Assembly: GCA_017964405.1 (NCBI GenBank)
Contig: JAGCSA010000031.1
Span: forward strand, 1-51,451
Length of the DNA stretch: 51,451 bases
From: Bacilli bacterium
GTDB lineage: Bacteria; Bacillota_I; Bacilli_A; RF39; UBA660
Direction of reading: 5' to 3'
Shown here: positions 26,497 through 33,797 of the stretch, in pieces
How positions within the stretch are numbered: position 1 is the first letter of the stretch
Layout of the letters: each line of letters opens with the position of its first letter
Notes under the pieces: generated by a model
The model's input: the letters and a program-made list of their open reading frames with translations, nothing else
What the model was told of the DNA's origin: nothing
The model's database searches: none
Program-made: the position numbers and the translations under genes

Positions 26497-27074
26497 AAAA
26501 AGTATTTGATAGTAAGATCTTTCGTATTACGACGGGAATTGTAAAAACATTTATTATTTTGGTGATGGTTTTCTATGTTGGATTTGTCATTGTTCAACGA
26601 GCAACCGGAAACAGAAGTATTATGAGTTATCGTTTCTTTACCGTAGCAACGGGTTCTATGAACGGTGTCTATGATATTAATGATGTGATTGCCGTAAAAG
26701 ATTGTAGTACAAATGATTTAAAAGTAGGGGATGATATTGCTTATCTTGGATCTCGTTCAGGATTAGAAGGTAAGATTATTGTTCACCGTATTATAAGAAT
26801 TGAAGATGCTTCCGATGGTGGAAAAATCTTCACAACAAAAGGTGTTAATACGAATGTAGAAGATCCTATTATTAAGGATCAACAAGTGATGGGAATTGTG
26901 GTTGGCAAAATACCAATCATTACTCAGATTAATCATTTGGTTCGTAGCCAATTAGGATTTTTCTCATTGATTTTTTGTCCATTAGTCGTTATTATTGTGT
27001 TAGAAATATTACAAACGATTACGGACTATCAATTAGATAAAAGACAAATTCAAGCCATTGAAAAAGAAAGATAG
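26493..27074 (+). CDS. sipW: SipW-like signal peptidase I (S26B)
   Basis: 193 residues, standard SipW size. TM1 is at about 15-35, the catalytic Ser55 in VATGSMNG, His98 in IIVHRII, Asp124 in NVEDPI, and TM2 at about 150-172. The Lys of LepB-type enzymes is replaced by His as in SipW and the ER complex. GTG 26493 shares 4 nt (GTGA) with the preceding stop, so translation is coupled to the DUF2357-like gene. The next gene, 15 nt on, encodes a protein with an Ala-Phe-Ala-Trp-Phe signal that is its likely substrate. It appears fully active. Confidence 0.92.
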   Translation: MKKVFDSKIFRITTGIVKTFIILVMVFYVGFVIVQRATGNRSIMSYRFFTVATGSMNGVYDINDVIAVKDCSTNDLKVGDDIAYLGSRSGLEGKIIVHRIIRIEDASDGGKIFTTKGVNTNVEDPIIKDQQVMGIVVGKIPIITQINHLVRSQLGFFSLIFCPLVVIIVLEILQTITDYQLDKRQIQAIEKER

Positions 27075-27088
27075 TAGAGGATGAGTGT

Positions 27089-27823
27089 ATGGATCTACAA
27101 ACTAGAAAGGAAAAACTAGACGCTCTTAATAGTCGTTTAAGACGTAAGAAGTTTGTGGCAATTTTATTGGCACTTTTTACGTTGGGTGTTAATGCTTTCG
27201 CATGGTTTGTATTCTCTACACATTCTGATTATACTTATGATGGTAGGGTAGCTGCTTGGGATGTAGAAGTAAAAGAAGGAGAACAGTTAGTTAATAATGT
27301 CATTGTGGCAGTTGATATGAAGCCAGGAATGACGGATTTCTCTAAAACCTATACAATTAATAACTTAGGAGAGGTTACGGCAAAAGTGTCTTATGCCGTT
27401 AAGAGTTTTACGATTTTGGGTAGAACGGTTAATATGTCTTCTATTTCGAATGTAGATAATTACTTACAAAATTATTATCCATTCTCCATTCAAGTATCTA
27501 CGAATAAAACAACAATTGCTCCTGGAGAATCTGCTACTTTCAATGTAGTGGTTCATTGGGATTTTGAAGATAGTACTGCTTATTATCAGTTAAATGATAT
27601 CTATGATTTTAATGAGACATTCTCTTATTATACAAAGTCTGGATCAACGTATAATGTCTTTAATGCCACTTCAGAGAATTATGCAGCCAATCGTAATTCT
27701 TTATACTTAGAGAAAGATGATGCCGATACTTACTTTGGTATGGAATGTGGTACTTATCAAGATACAACACATTTAACTTGTTTAGAGTTAAAATTAGTAC
27801 TAACAGTAGAACAAAATAGTTAA
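27089..27823 (+). CDS. TasA/camelysin-like protein with SipW-type signal
   Basis: 244 residues. Basic start, hydrophobic segment about 20-36, then VNAFAWFVFSTHSDYTYDG, a clear Ala-Trp-Phe SipW-type cleavage site, then GRVAAWDVEVKEGEQ, as in TasA-like proteins. The outer domain is beta-rich (TIAPGESATFNVVVHWDF, SRNSLYLEKD-like). A Cys pair (MECGTY, HLTCLEL) lies near the end. It is last in the ATPase/SipW operon and ends in a two-way terminator. It is the best candidate for the cargo of the whole module. Confidence 0.85.
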   Translation: MDLQTRKEKLDALNSRLRRKKFVAILLALFTLGVNAFAWFVFSTHSDYTYDGRVAAWDVEVKEGEQLVNNVIVAVDMKPGMTDFSKTYTINNLGEVTAKVSYAVKSFTILGRTVNMSSISNVDNYLQNYYPFSIQVSTNKTTIAPGESATFNVVVHWDFEDSTAYYQLNDIYDFNETFSYYTKSGSTYNVFNATSENYAANRNSLYLEKDDADTYFGMECGTYQDTTHLTCLELKLVLTVEQNS

Positions 27824-27825
27824 TA

Positions 27826-27853
27826 AAAAAAGATAGCAAATGCTATCTTTTTT
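27826..27853. terminator. Bidirectional terminator between convergent genes
   Basis: A 13-bp perfect palindrome (27826-27838 with 27841-27853) with A-run and T-run on opposite sides. It serves the + operon and the - strand gene, whose stop codon is within it. Confidence 0.85.
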
Positions 27854-28433
27854 GTTCGAAGTGGATTGTTATGTTTACTTCGGTATCAATATAATCATCT
27901 TCTTGTGCATAAGCTGTATCTTCTTGATTATCCATGGTGTTTGTTGCACTGTCGTTCCATTCAAAATACATTCGAATGGTCGTACGAGAGGTATTCATAG
28001 GAATATCTCCTACAATTCCTGTTGTGGAATTATAAGCGGTTGTCGAACCGTTATTAACTTTGTAATTTTTAATAATTAAATCTTCCAAAGGAGTATCATC
28101 ATCGACTTCTCCTGTTACGGTATAGGTGAAATCTACATCTACGTTGGTAGCATCTATGATGATATCAAAATATCCGGATGATCCAGGAGCAATTGTTCCT
28201 GCTTTTACATAGGGATTGGAATCAATCGTAGGAGTAATGGAATTGGTTAAGGTCGTAGAAGAAGAAATATCTTCATTATTGACTTTTAAATTCCAACTGG
28301 CAACTCTTGCCTGTACGGTTGTTTCTGTCTGCCTTCGATACTTCGCATAGGAAGACTGAAACATGTACATTAAGGTAATTCCTACTATGACTGTAAAAAG
28401 AACTAAAAAGTAAACATCATTTTTCTTTTTCAT
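27843..28433 (-). CDS. TasA-like single-pass surface protein (only minus-strand gene)
   Basis: 196 residues from ATG at 28433, which has AGGTGAG 4 nt upstream on this strand; the in-frame upstream ATG has no SD. Hydrophobic segment about 7-25, then MFQSSYAKYRRQTETTVQAR. Tyr-Ala-Lys-Tyr sits in the signal position. The domain has WNLKVNNEDI, GTIAPGSSGYFDIIID and YTVTGEV and matches the 20525 protein, so the two are paralogues. It ends in a bidirectional terminator shared with the ATPase/SipW operon. It is the only gene in the window on this strand, which may reflect a local inversion or separate control. Confidence 0.8.
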   Translation of the reverse strand: MKKKNDVYFLVLFTVIVGITLMYMFQSSYAKYRRQTETTVQARVASWNLKVNNEDISSSTTLTNSITPTIDSNPYVKAGTIAPGSSGYFDIIIDATNVDVDFTYTVTGEVDDDTPLEDLIIKNYKVNNGSTTAYNSTTGIVGDIPMNTSRTTIRMYFEWNDSATNTMDNQEDTAYAQEDDYIDTEVNITIHFEQKR

Positions 28434-28520
28434 AGTCTCACCTATTATTATTTTAACATAATGCATTTATTTTTGATAGTATTTTCTTTCTTATGATACA
28501 CTAATAGTAGGTGAATGTTT

Positions 28521-28817
28521 ATGACATTAGAAGATGAATATCGAATTTTAATTGGTGGGTATTATGGGATTTCTTATCTAGATGAATATCCATTAAAAGA
28601 ATTTTTATTGAAAGATATCGAAAAATATATACAAGATTATTTAGAAGAGAATCCTTTGGAAGGCTTTGATTTTCAAAGAGAAAGTGAGATTTTAAAAGAG
28701 AGTCTTCCTCCCAAGAGAAAACTACAGGATGCTTATCTTTTGATGAATCGTATGAAAGGACCTATGGATGTTGTGTTTTTGATTCAGAAGAAATTAAAGG
28801 AAATGGATTCAAAATAA
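28521..28817 (+). CDS. Small soluble protein of unknown function
   Basis: 98 residues, helical and charged, without signal peptide. ATG 28521 is preferred over ATG 28515 because AGGTGA lies 7 nt upstream. It has a tandem of short helices (PLKEFLLKDIEKYIQDYLEEN, PPKRKLQDAYLLMNRMKGP). The gene is divergent from the 28433 gene and faces a 86-nt intergenic region that must hold both promoters. I recognise no family. Confidence 0.7.
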   Translation: MTLEDEYRILIGGYYGISYLDEYPLKEFLLKDIEKYIQDYLEENPLEGFDFQRESEILKESLPPKRKLQDAYLLMNRMKGPMDVVFLIQKKLKEMDSK

Positions 28818-28829
28818 TTGACATTGACA
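28818..28829 (+). promoter_or_regulatory. Tandem TTGACA -35-like hexamers
   Basis: Two perfect TTGACA hexamers lie head to tail (28818-28823, 28824-28829). TACAAC at 28847 is 17 nt from the second. A better extended -10, TGG-TATATT, lies at 28873-28881, next to the SD of the lipoprotein gene. Confidence 0.4.
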
Positions 28830-28872
28830 CTTTACAGAAAACAAAATACAACTTTCCATTCTTTTTTAGATA

Positions 28873-28881
28873 TGGTATATT
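28873..28881 (+). promoter_or_regulatory. Extended -10 promoter of the lipoprotein gene
   Basis: TGG-TATATT, 23 nt before ATG 28904. Confidence 0.5.
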
Positions 28882-28903
28882 TTAAGTATAAGGTAGGGAT
28901 AGA

Positions 28904-29725
28904 ATGAAAAAGATTTTTAAATTATCTATTTTATTATTATTTGTTTTAGTCATTTGTACTGCTTGTGAAGGGGATGTAACGAGAGCTCTTCGACATGAAG
29001 GATTTTCGGTAGGAGGAGAGTTTGTCTGTGATGCTTTCTTTGATGAGAATTATACGGATAAGATTAAGTATTTAACGGCTTCTAGAATTATTACGACTTC
29101 TGGTAGAATTTATGAGGTTAATTTAGGACAAAAATTCTCGAATAATGCGAATTGTAAAGTAGCAGATACTTCTTTAAAGGTTGTTTCTATTTTTGATGAT
29201 CGTATTTTTAAAGCAGATGATGGAAAACTATATACTTTGAATGAAGAAAATAATGCGAATGCTTTTACAGAGGTTACTTCTGCTGATAATAGTTATGCGA
29301 TTTATCAATTGTTATTGGAACCAGAAGGTACGATTAAAGCAATGACTGCGGATAGTGGAAATGGTATTTATTATGTATTAAAGAGTGATGGAAATGTCTA
29401 TGGAATTACGATCTCTCAAGAAGACCGAAATGCACCTCCTATTATTGTAGGATCTGTCTTAGTTTATAGTCGTGATGATTATGGATCTAATATTGTGGAT
29501 TTTGGATATCATGGAGATAATGCGACTACGTTTGTTCGTACCGAAAATAAAGTATTCCATATGAGTGCAAGTAACCGGGATGAATGTTCTAAATATGCAG
29601 ATATTCCTTGTAATTATCAAATGGTAGAAGCGACTGTTTTTGAAGAGTATAAAGATTATATTTTAGTCTTTAATGGTAGTACGGTTATTACGACCTATAA
29701 GAGAGTATTCTCTATGTCAGGATAA
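28904..29725 (+). CDS. Probable lipoprotein, beta-propeller-like
   Basis: 273 residues. The signal ends VLVICTACEGD, where Cys21 would be lipidated. The lipobox is imperfect because position -3 is Cys rather than Leu/Val/Ile. The rest has repeated strands of a display type (TTSGRIYEVNLGQ, DRIFKADDGKLYTLNEE, IYYVLKSDGNVYGITIS, NKVFHMSASN), which suggests a propeller of RCC1 or similar repeats. AGGTAGGG gives a good SD. It is monocistronic between an extended -10 and a terminator at 29724. Likely a surface-bound binding protein. Confidence 0.72.
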   Translation: MKKIFKLSILLLFVLVICTACEGDVTRALRHEGFSVGGEFVCDAFFDENYTDKIKYLTASRIITTSGRIYEVNLGQKFSNNANCKVADTSLKVVSIFDDRIFKADDGKLYTLNEENNANAFTEVTSADNSYAIYQLLLEPEGTIKAMTADSGNGIYYVLKSDGNVYGITISQEDRNAPPIIVGSVLVYSRDDYGSNIVDFGYHGDNATTFVRTENKVFHMSASNRDECSKYADIPCNYQMVEATVFEEYKDYILVFNGSTVITTYKRVFSMSG

Positions 29726-29753
29726 GCAAAAGCAATTGTCTTTTGCTTTTTTT
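29724..29753 (+). terminator. Terminator of the lipoprotein gene
   Basis: Stem AAGCAAAAG/CTTTTGCTT with a 7-nt loop and T-run, overlapping the stop codon. Confidence 0.85.
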
Positions 29754-29756
29754 ATG

Positions 29757-29765
29757 TGTTATAAT
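29757..29765 (+). promoter_or_regulatory. Extended -10 promoter of the RNA-modification operon
   Basis: TGT-TATAAT, 23 nt before ATG 29788. Confidence 0.65.
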
Positions 29766-29787
29766 ATGTTCGAATTGAGGTGGCTTT

Positions 29788-30657
29788 ATGTTTATTAGTG
29801 AGGATTGGAAAGACTATGAATGTATCGATGCTTCTTGTGGAATGAAGTATGAAAGATGGGGAGATGTCTTTTTGTTAAGACCAGATCCTCAAGTTATTTG
29901 GGATCATGGGGATTTAGAAGAAAAATATCGTGGAAAAATCGATGCCATTTATCATAGAAGTAATAAAGGAGGAGGAAGTTGGGAAAATTTAAAACCGGTT
30001 CCTGCTTCTTGGATGATTCATTATCAAAATCTTACTTTTCATATTAAACAAATGGGATTTAAACATACGGGTTTATTTCCAGAACAAGCTGTGAATTGGA
30101 ACTGGATGATTTCTAAAATTCGAAATTCTGGTAGAGAAATTAAAGTATTAAATTTATTTGCTTATACAGGAGGAGCTACTGTTGCTTGTCTATCGGCAGG
30201 AGCTCATGTTACCCATGTGGATTCTTCTCGTGGAATGGTTGATTGGTGTAAAGAAAATGTAGAGAATAGTGGTTATCAAGGAGATCATGTTCGCTATATT
30301 GTCGATGATGTTGTGAAGTTTGTTCAAAGAGAAATTCGTAGAGGAAACAAGTATGATGCCATTATCATGGATCCTCCTAGTTATGGAAGGGGAGCGAATG
30401 GAGAAGTATGGGATATTGAGAGAGATCTTTCTTATTTAGTATCGATTTGTAAGGAAGTTTTATCAGAAAATCCTTTGTTTTTCCAAATTAATTCGTATAC
30501 GACCGGTCTTTCTTCTACGGTTCTTGCTAATTTATTGGAATTACAAATTGCTTCTTCTTATGAGGGGGTTGTCTCTTGTGGAGAAGTAGGACTTCCTATT
30601 ACCAGTGATTCTTTGATTTTACCTTGTGGTATTTTTGGAAGATGGGAGAAAAAATGA
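29788..30657 (+). CDS. RlmI-like class I SAM-dependent methyltransferase
   Basis: 289 residues. SAM-binding motif I is LNLFAYTGGATVA (about 121-133), the acidic loop is THVDSSRGMVDW, and the catalytic motif is IMDPPSYGRG (193-202), as in COG1092 enzymes that methylate cytosine or similar bases of 23S rRNA. It lacks the N-terminal PUA domain of RlmI, as do shorter family members in other Bacillota. GAGGTGG sets the start. Its stop overlaps the next start by 4 nt (ATGA), and the partner is a pseudouridine synthase, so both act in RNA modification. The exact target base is unknown. Confidence 0.9.
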   Translation: MFISEDWKDYECIDASCGMKYERWGDVFLLRPDPQVIWDHGDLEEKYRGKIDAIYHRSNKGGGSWENLKPVPASWMIHYQNLTFHIKQMGFKHTGLFPEQAVNWNWMISKIRNSGREIKVLNLFAYTGGATVACLSAGAHVTHVDSSRGMVDWCKENVENSGYQGDHVRYIVDDVVKFVQREIRRGNKYDAIIMDPPSYGRGANGEVWDIERDLSYLVSICKEVLSENPLFFQINSYTTGLSSTVLANLLELQIASSYEGVVSCGEVGLPITSDSLILPCGIFGRWEKK

Positions 30658-31310
30658 GTAAGTTAACTGTTTTATATGAAGATAATCATATTATTGTCGT
30701 AGTGAAGCCTTTCAATGTTTTGAGTCAAGGTGATGCGACAGGAGATCCTTCTATTATGGATACTGTTAAAGACTACATTAAAAAGAAATATCATAAACCG
30801 GGAAATGTTTATTTAGGACTGGTTCATCGACTAGATCGACCTGTGGGTGGAATCATGGTTTTTGCAAGAAGTAGTAAGGCTGCTAGTCGATTAACGAAAG
30901 CTTTTCAAGAACATTCAATTGTGAAAAAATATCTAGCGATTGTTCATGGAAAAATGGAAGGTTCTGGAGAATTTGTGGATCTCCTTGAAAAGGGGAAAGA
31001 TGGAAATTCTTTTGTGAGTAAAAATGGAAAAGAAGCCATTTTAGATTATGAAGTTTTAGATTATAATCAAGAGAAAGATTGTTCCCTAGTATCCATTACT
31101 TTGCAGACAGGAAGACATCACCAGATTCGGGTTCAATTTGCTTCTCGTGGACATGCGTTAGTTGGAGATCAACGGTATGGAGAATTGGATCATAAACAGA
31201 TTTGTCTCTTCTCTTATTACTTATCTTTTTCTCATCCTGTTACGAAAGAAATCTTAACCTTTCAAACGTATCCGGAAAAGGAAGGAGATTGGACAATTTT
31301 TACACTGTAA
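30654..31310 (+). CDS. RluA-family pseudouridine synthase
   Basis: 218 residues. The catalytic Asp61 is in LVHRLDRPVGG, the RluA/RluD signature. LYEDNHIIVVVKP is the typical start, and QTGRHHQIRVQFASRGH follows at about 150-166. There is no S4 domain, so it belongs to the short RluA-type group that modifies 23S rRNA or tRNA. ATG 30654 overlaps the previous stop and has GGGAG upstream; in-frame upstream codons would lie inside the methyltransferase gene. Confidence 0.93.
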   Translation: MSKLTVLYEDNHIIVVVKPFNVLSQGDATGDPSIMDTVKDYIKKKYHKPGNVYLGLVHRLDRPVGGIMVFARSSKAASRLTKAFQEHSIVKKYLAIVHGKMEGSGEFVDLLEKGKDGNSFVSKNGKEAILDYEVLDYNQEKDCSLVSITLQTGRHHQIRVQFASRGHALVGDQRYGELDHKQICLFSYYLSFSHPVTKEILTFQTYPEKEGDWTIFTL

Positions 31311-31328
31311 AAAATATGTACAAAAAAT

Positions 31329-31356
31329 AAAACATTTGCAATTGCAGATGTTTTTT
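31329..31356 (+). terminator. Terminator of the RNA-modification operon
   Basis: Stem AAAACATTTGCA/TGCAGATGTTTT with one T-G wobble, a 2-nt loop that can open, and a T-run. Confidence 0.7.
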
Positions 31357-31400
31357 GTTATTATATTTATAGATTATAGAATAAAGGGAGTAGATTCAAA

Positions 31401-32084
31401 ATGGGATTTGATTTAGGATGGTTTACCACTGTACCAGGATTATTAATTACTGGTGGAGTTTTAGCATTATTTATTGCGTTAATTTTATTAATTGTTACTG
31501 CAAAAAAATCGAAGAAAGAGAAGAAGGCAAAAGCAGAAGCTGCTGCAGCACCTGCTAATCAGGCTGCTGCTATGACAGTTCCTGGGGCTCCTGCTCCAGT
31601 TGCTCAACCAGCGCCTGCACCAGCACAACCTGCTGCTATGGAACCTGCTCCAGTAGCTGCTGTTCCAGCACAACCAGCACCTGTTGCTGCTATGCCTGCA
31701 CAACCAGCACCTGTAGCTGCTGCTACACCTGAGGCTGCACCTGTTACACCAGCACCCGTTGCTCCTGCAACACCTGCAACACCAGTGATTACGGCTGCTG
31801 AACCTGTTACAACACCAGCTGCACCTGCACCTGTAGCTGTTACTCCAGTAGCTGCTGTACCAGCACAACCTGCTGCTTCTCAAGATCCAGTTATTTATGG
31901 AGGAGCTAACCCTGCTGCTCCAGCACCTGTAGCACCTGTTGCCCCTGTGGCACCTGTTGCTCCTTATGGAGGAGCTGATCCTGCTACACCTGTTGCTGTT
32001 GCCCCTGTAGCACCTGTTGCTCCTGTTGCCCCTGCTGCTGTCGTACCTGTGGCACCCGTTGCACCAGTACCACCTCAACAATAG
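31401..32084 (+). CDS. Single-pass membrane protein with Pro/Ala/Val-rich tail
   Basis: 227 residues. FTTVPGLLITGG and a membrane helix (about 11-34) are followed by TAKKSKKEKKAKAE. The positive charges after the helix place the long tail in the cytoplasm. The tail (45-227) is nearly only Pro, Ala, Val, Thr and Gln, with PAPVA and VAPVAP blocks and the motif YGGA(N/D)P twice. Such tails can be elongated linkers or disordered docking regions. GGGAG precedes ATG 31401. It has its own terminator. Function unknown. Confidence 0.82.
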   Translation: MGFDLGWFTTVPGLLITGGVLALFIALILLIVTAKKSKKEKKAKAEAAAAPANQAAAMTVPGAPAPVAQPAPAPAQPAAMEPAPVAAVPAQPAPVAAMPAQPAPVAAATPEAAPVTPAPVAPATPATPVITAAEPVTTPAAPAPVAVTPVAAVPAQPAASQDPVIYGGANPAAPAPVAPVAPVAPVAPYGGADPATPVAVAPVAPVAPVAPAAVVPVAPVAPVPPQQ

Positions 32085-32090
32085 TTCTTA

Positions 32091-32120
32091 AAAAAGTATA
32101 AAAGATTTATACTTTTTTTT
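32091..32120 (+). terminator. Terminator
   Basis: Stem AAAAAGTATAAA/TTTATACTTTTT with a 3-nt loop and a long T-run. Confidence 0.85.
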
Positions 32121-32130
32121 TGCTTTGATA

Positions 32131-32159
32131 TTGGTCTTATTTGTAAAAAATGATATAAT
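32131..32159 (+). promoter_or_regulatory. Promoter of the glycosyltransferase/pilin operon
   Basis: TTGGTC (32131-32136), a 17-nt spacer and TATAAT (32154-32159) with extended TG. It would drive 32177-39949 up to the terminator at 39948. Confidence 0.65.
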
Positions 32160-32176
32160 TTGAATAGGGTGGTATT

Positions 32177-33328
32177 ATGAAGAAAATATCCATATTATCC
32201 TTGCATTTAGGATATGGTGGTATTGAAAAATCAATCGTGTCATTAGCCAATGTATTATGTGAACGATATGAGGTTGAAATCGCGACCTGTTATAAGTTGT
32301 TTGATCAATGTGTATTTGATTTAGATAAAAGGGTTCATGTTCTCTATTTGAACCGAGATGAGATTGTTCCGAATCATGAATCTCTTCGGAATGCAGCTCG
32401 TTCTAAAAATGTTTTTCATTTGATGAAAGAGGGATCTTTCTCTTTAAAAGTTTTATATTATCGTCGAAAAAGTATGATTCAATATCTTCGAAATTGTGAT
32501 AGTGATGTCATTATTTCTACTCGGGATATTTTTAATACTTGGTCTGGATTATATGCAAGAGAAGAAGCTATCAAGATTGGATGGGAACATAACCACTTTC
32601 ATGATGATGAAAAGTATGCTCAAAAGATTTGTGATAGTGTGAAAAATTTGGATTATTTAGTACTCGTTTCTTCTGAATTACAAAAATACTATAGTAAACG
32701 TCTATCTGGTAAGAAATGTATGTGTCTTTATATTCCGAATTGTATCGATAAAATTCCTGAGAAGAAATCTTCTTTAAGAGCTAAGAGATTAATCAGTGTA
32801 GGAAGATTATCTCCGGAAAAAGGATATCTCGATTTACTTCGTATTTATCATATCCTTTATAAAAAATATCCTGATTGGAAACTAGATATTATTGGGGATG
32901 GAAAAGAGAGAAGATTATTAGAAGAGTATATTCATGTTCATAATATGGAAAAATATGTTACTCTTCATGGATATCAAAAGAAAGATTATATTGATAAGAT
33001 GATGCAGGATTCTTCTATTTATTTGATGACTTCTCATACAGAATCTTTTGGAATTGTCTTAATCGAAGCTATGAGTCATGGACTTCCTTGTATTGCGATG
33101 GATTCTGCTGAGGGAGCTAGAGAACTTATCAATAGTGGAGAAAATGGTTATTTAATTAAGAATCGTAATTATGATATTATGATTAAAAAAATTGGAGATT
33201 TGATTAAAGATCGAAAGGAAAGAGTAAGATTAGGGGAGAATGCTCGCAAAAGTGTTGAGAAGTATACTAGTGATGCCGTAGGCGAGGAGTGGTTTACTTT
33301 GATAGAAGAGAGTGATGTTTATGAGTAA
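32177..33328 (+). CDS. GT4-family glycosyltransferase
   Basis: 383 residues with two Rossmann-like halves. The N-terminal LGYGGIEKSI glycine loop, RLISVGRLSPEKG at mid-length, IIGDGKERRLLEEY and TESFGIVLIEAMSHGLP (about 287-303) are the GT-B/GT4 hallmarks; the two Glu of the last motif bind the nucleotide sugar. It should act at the inner membrane face in assembling an exopolysaccharide or wall glycan. Its end overlaps the ALG14-like gene by 8 nt, so they form one operon. The sugar cannot be predicted. Confidence 0.93.
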   Translation: MKKISILSLHLGYGGIEKSIVSLANVLCERYEVEIATCYKLFDQCVFDLDKRVHVLYLNRDEIVPNHESLRNAARSKNVFHLMKEGSFSLKVLYYRRKSMIQYLRNCDSDVIISTRDIFNTWSGLYAREEAIKIGWEHNHFHDDEKYAQKICDSVKNLDYLVLVSSELQKYYSKRLSGKKCMCLYIPNCIDKIPEKKSSLRAKRLISVGRLSPEKGYLDLLRIYHILYKKYPDWKLDIIGDGKERRLLEEYIHVHNMEKYVTLHGYQKKDYIDKMMQDSSIYLMTSHTESFGIVLIEAMSHGLPCIAMDSAEGARELINSGENGYLIKNRNYDIMIKKIGDLIKDRKERVRLGENARKSVEKYTSDAVGEEWFTLIEESDVYE

Positions 33329-33797
33329 AAAACATGTAATGTTTATTGCATCGACAGGAGGACATTTAGAAGAGTTGTTGCAACTTTCTCCTATGTTTGA
33401 TCGTTATGATTATCAATTAATAACAGAGAAGACAAAGTCTAATCTATTTTTAAAAGAGAAATATAAAGGAAAAGTCTTTTATTTAGTATATGGTACAAAG
33501 CACCATTTTTTGACGTATCCTTTTAAGTTGTTGTGGAATTGCTTTAAGAGTTTATTTTATTATTTACAATTTAGTCCTGATTATATTATTACAACAGGAA
33601 CTCATACAGCAGGTCCTATGTGTTGTATTGGAAAAATATTTGGTAGTAAAGTCATCTATATTGAGACATTTGCCAATATGGTTACCAAGACTTCTACGGG
33701 ACGTTTGATTTATCCGATTAGTGATAAATTTATTGTGCAATGGGATAGTATGAAGAAATTATACCCTAAGGCTGATGTCGGGGGGTGGATTTTCTAA
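33321..33797 (+). CDS. ALG14-like (PssD/Cps14F) glycosyltransferase subunit
   Basis: 158 residues. VMFIASTGGHLEELLQL at the start, an N-terminal membrane-associating helix pair (FKLLWNCFKSLFYYL), and PDYIITTGTHTAGPMCCIGK, VIYIETFAN are the landmarks of ALG14-type subunits. They anchor an ALG13-type catalytic subunit to the membrane to form a two-part GT-B enzyme. ATG 33321 lies in the end of the GT4 gene, and its stop TAA shares one A with the next ATG. The protein ends KADVGGWIF, close to the usual end of such proteins. Confidence 0.88.
   Translation: MSKKHVMFIASTGGHLEELLQLSPMFDRYDYQLITEKTKSNLFLKEKYKGKVFYLVYGTKHHFLTYPFKLLWNCFKSLFYYLQFSPDYIITTGTHTAGPMCCIGKIFGSKVIYIETFANMVTKTSTGRLIYPISDKFIVQWDSMKKLYPKADVGGWIF

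Noticed and set aside
31488-32081. Open frame of 197 codons on the minus strand, Cys/Ser/Arg-rich
   Set aside because: It is the mirror of the repetitive Pro/Ala codons of the real + strand gene, with no SD and implausible composition.
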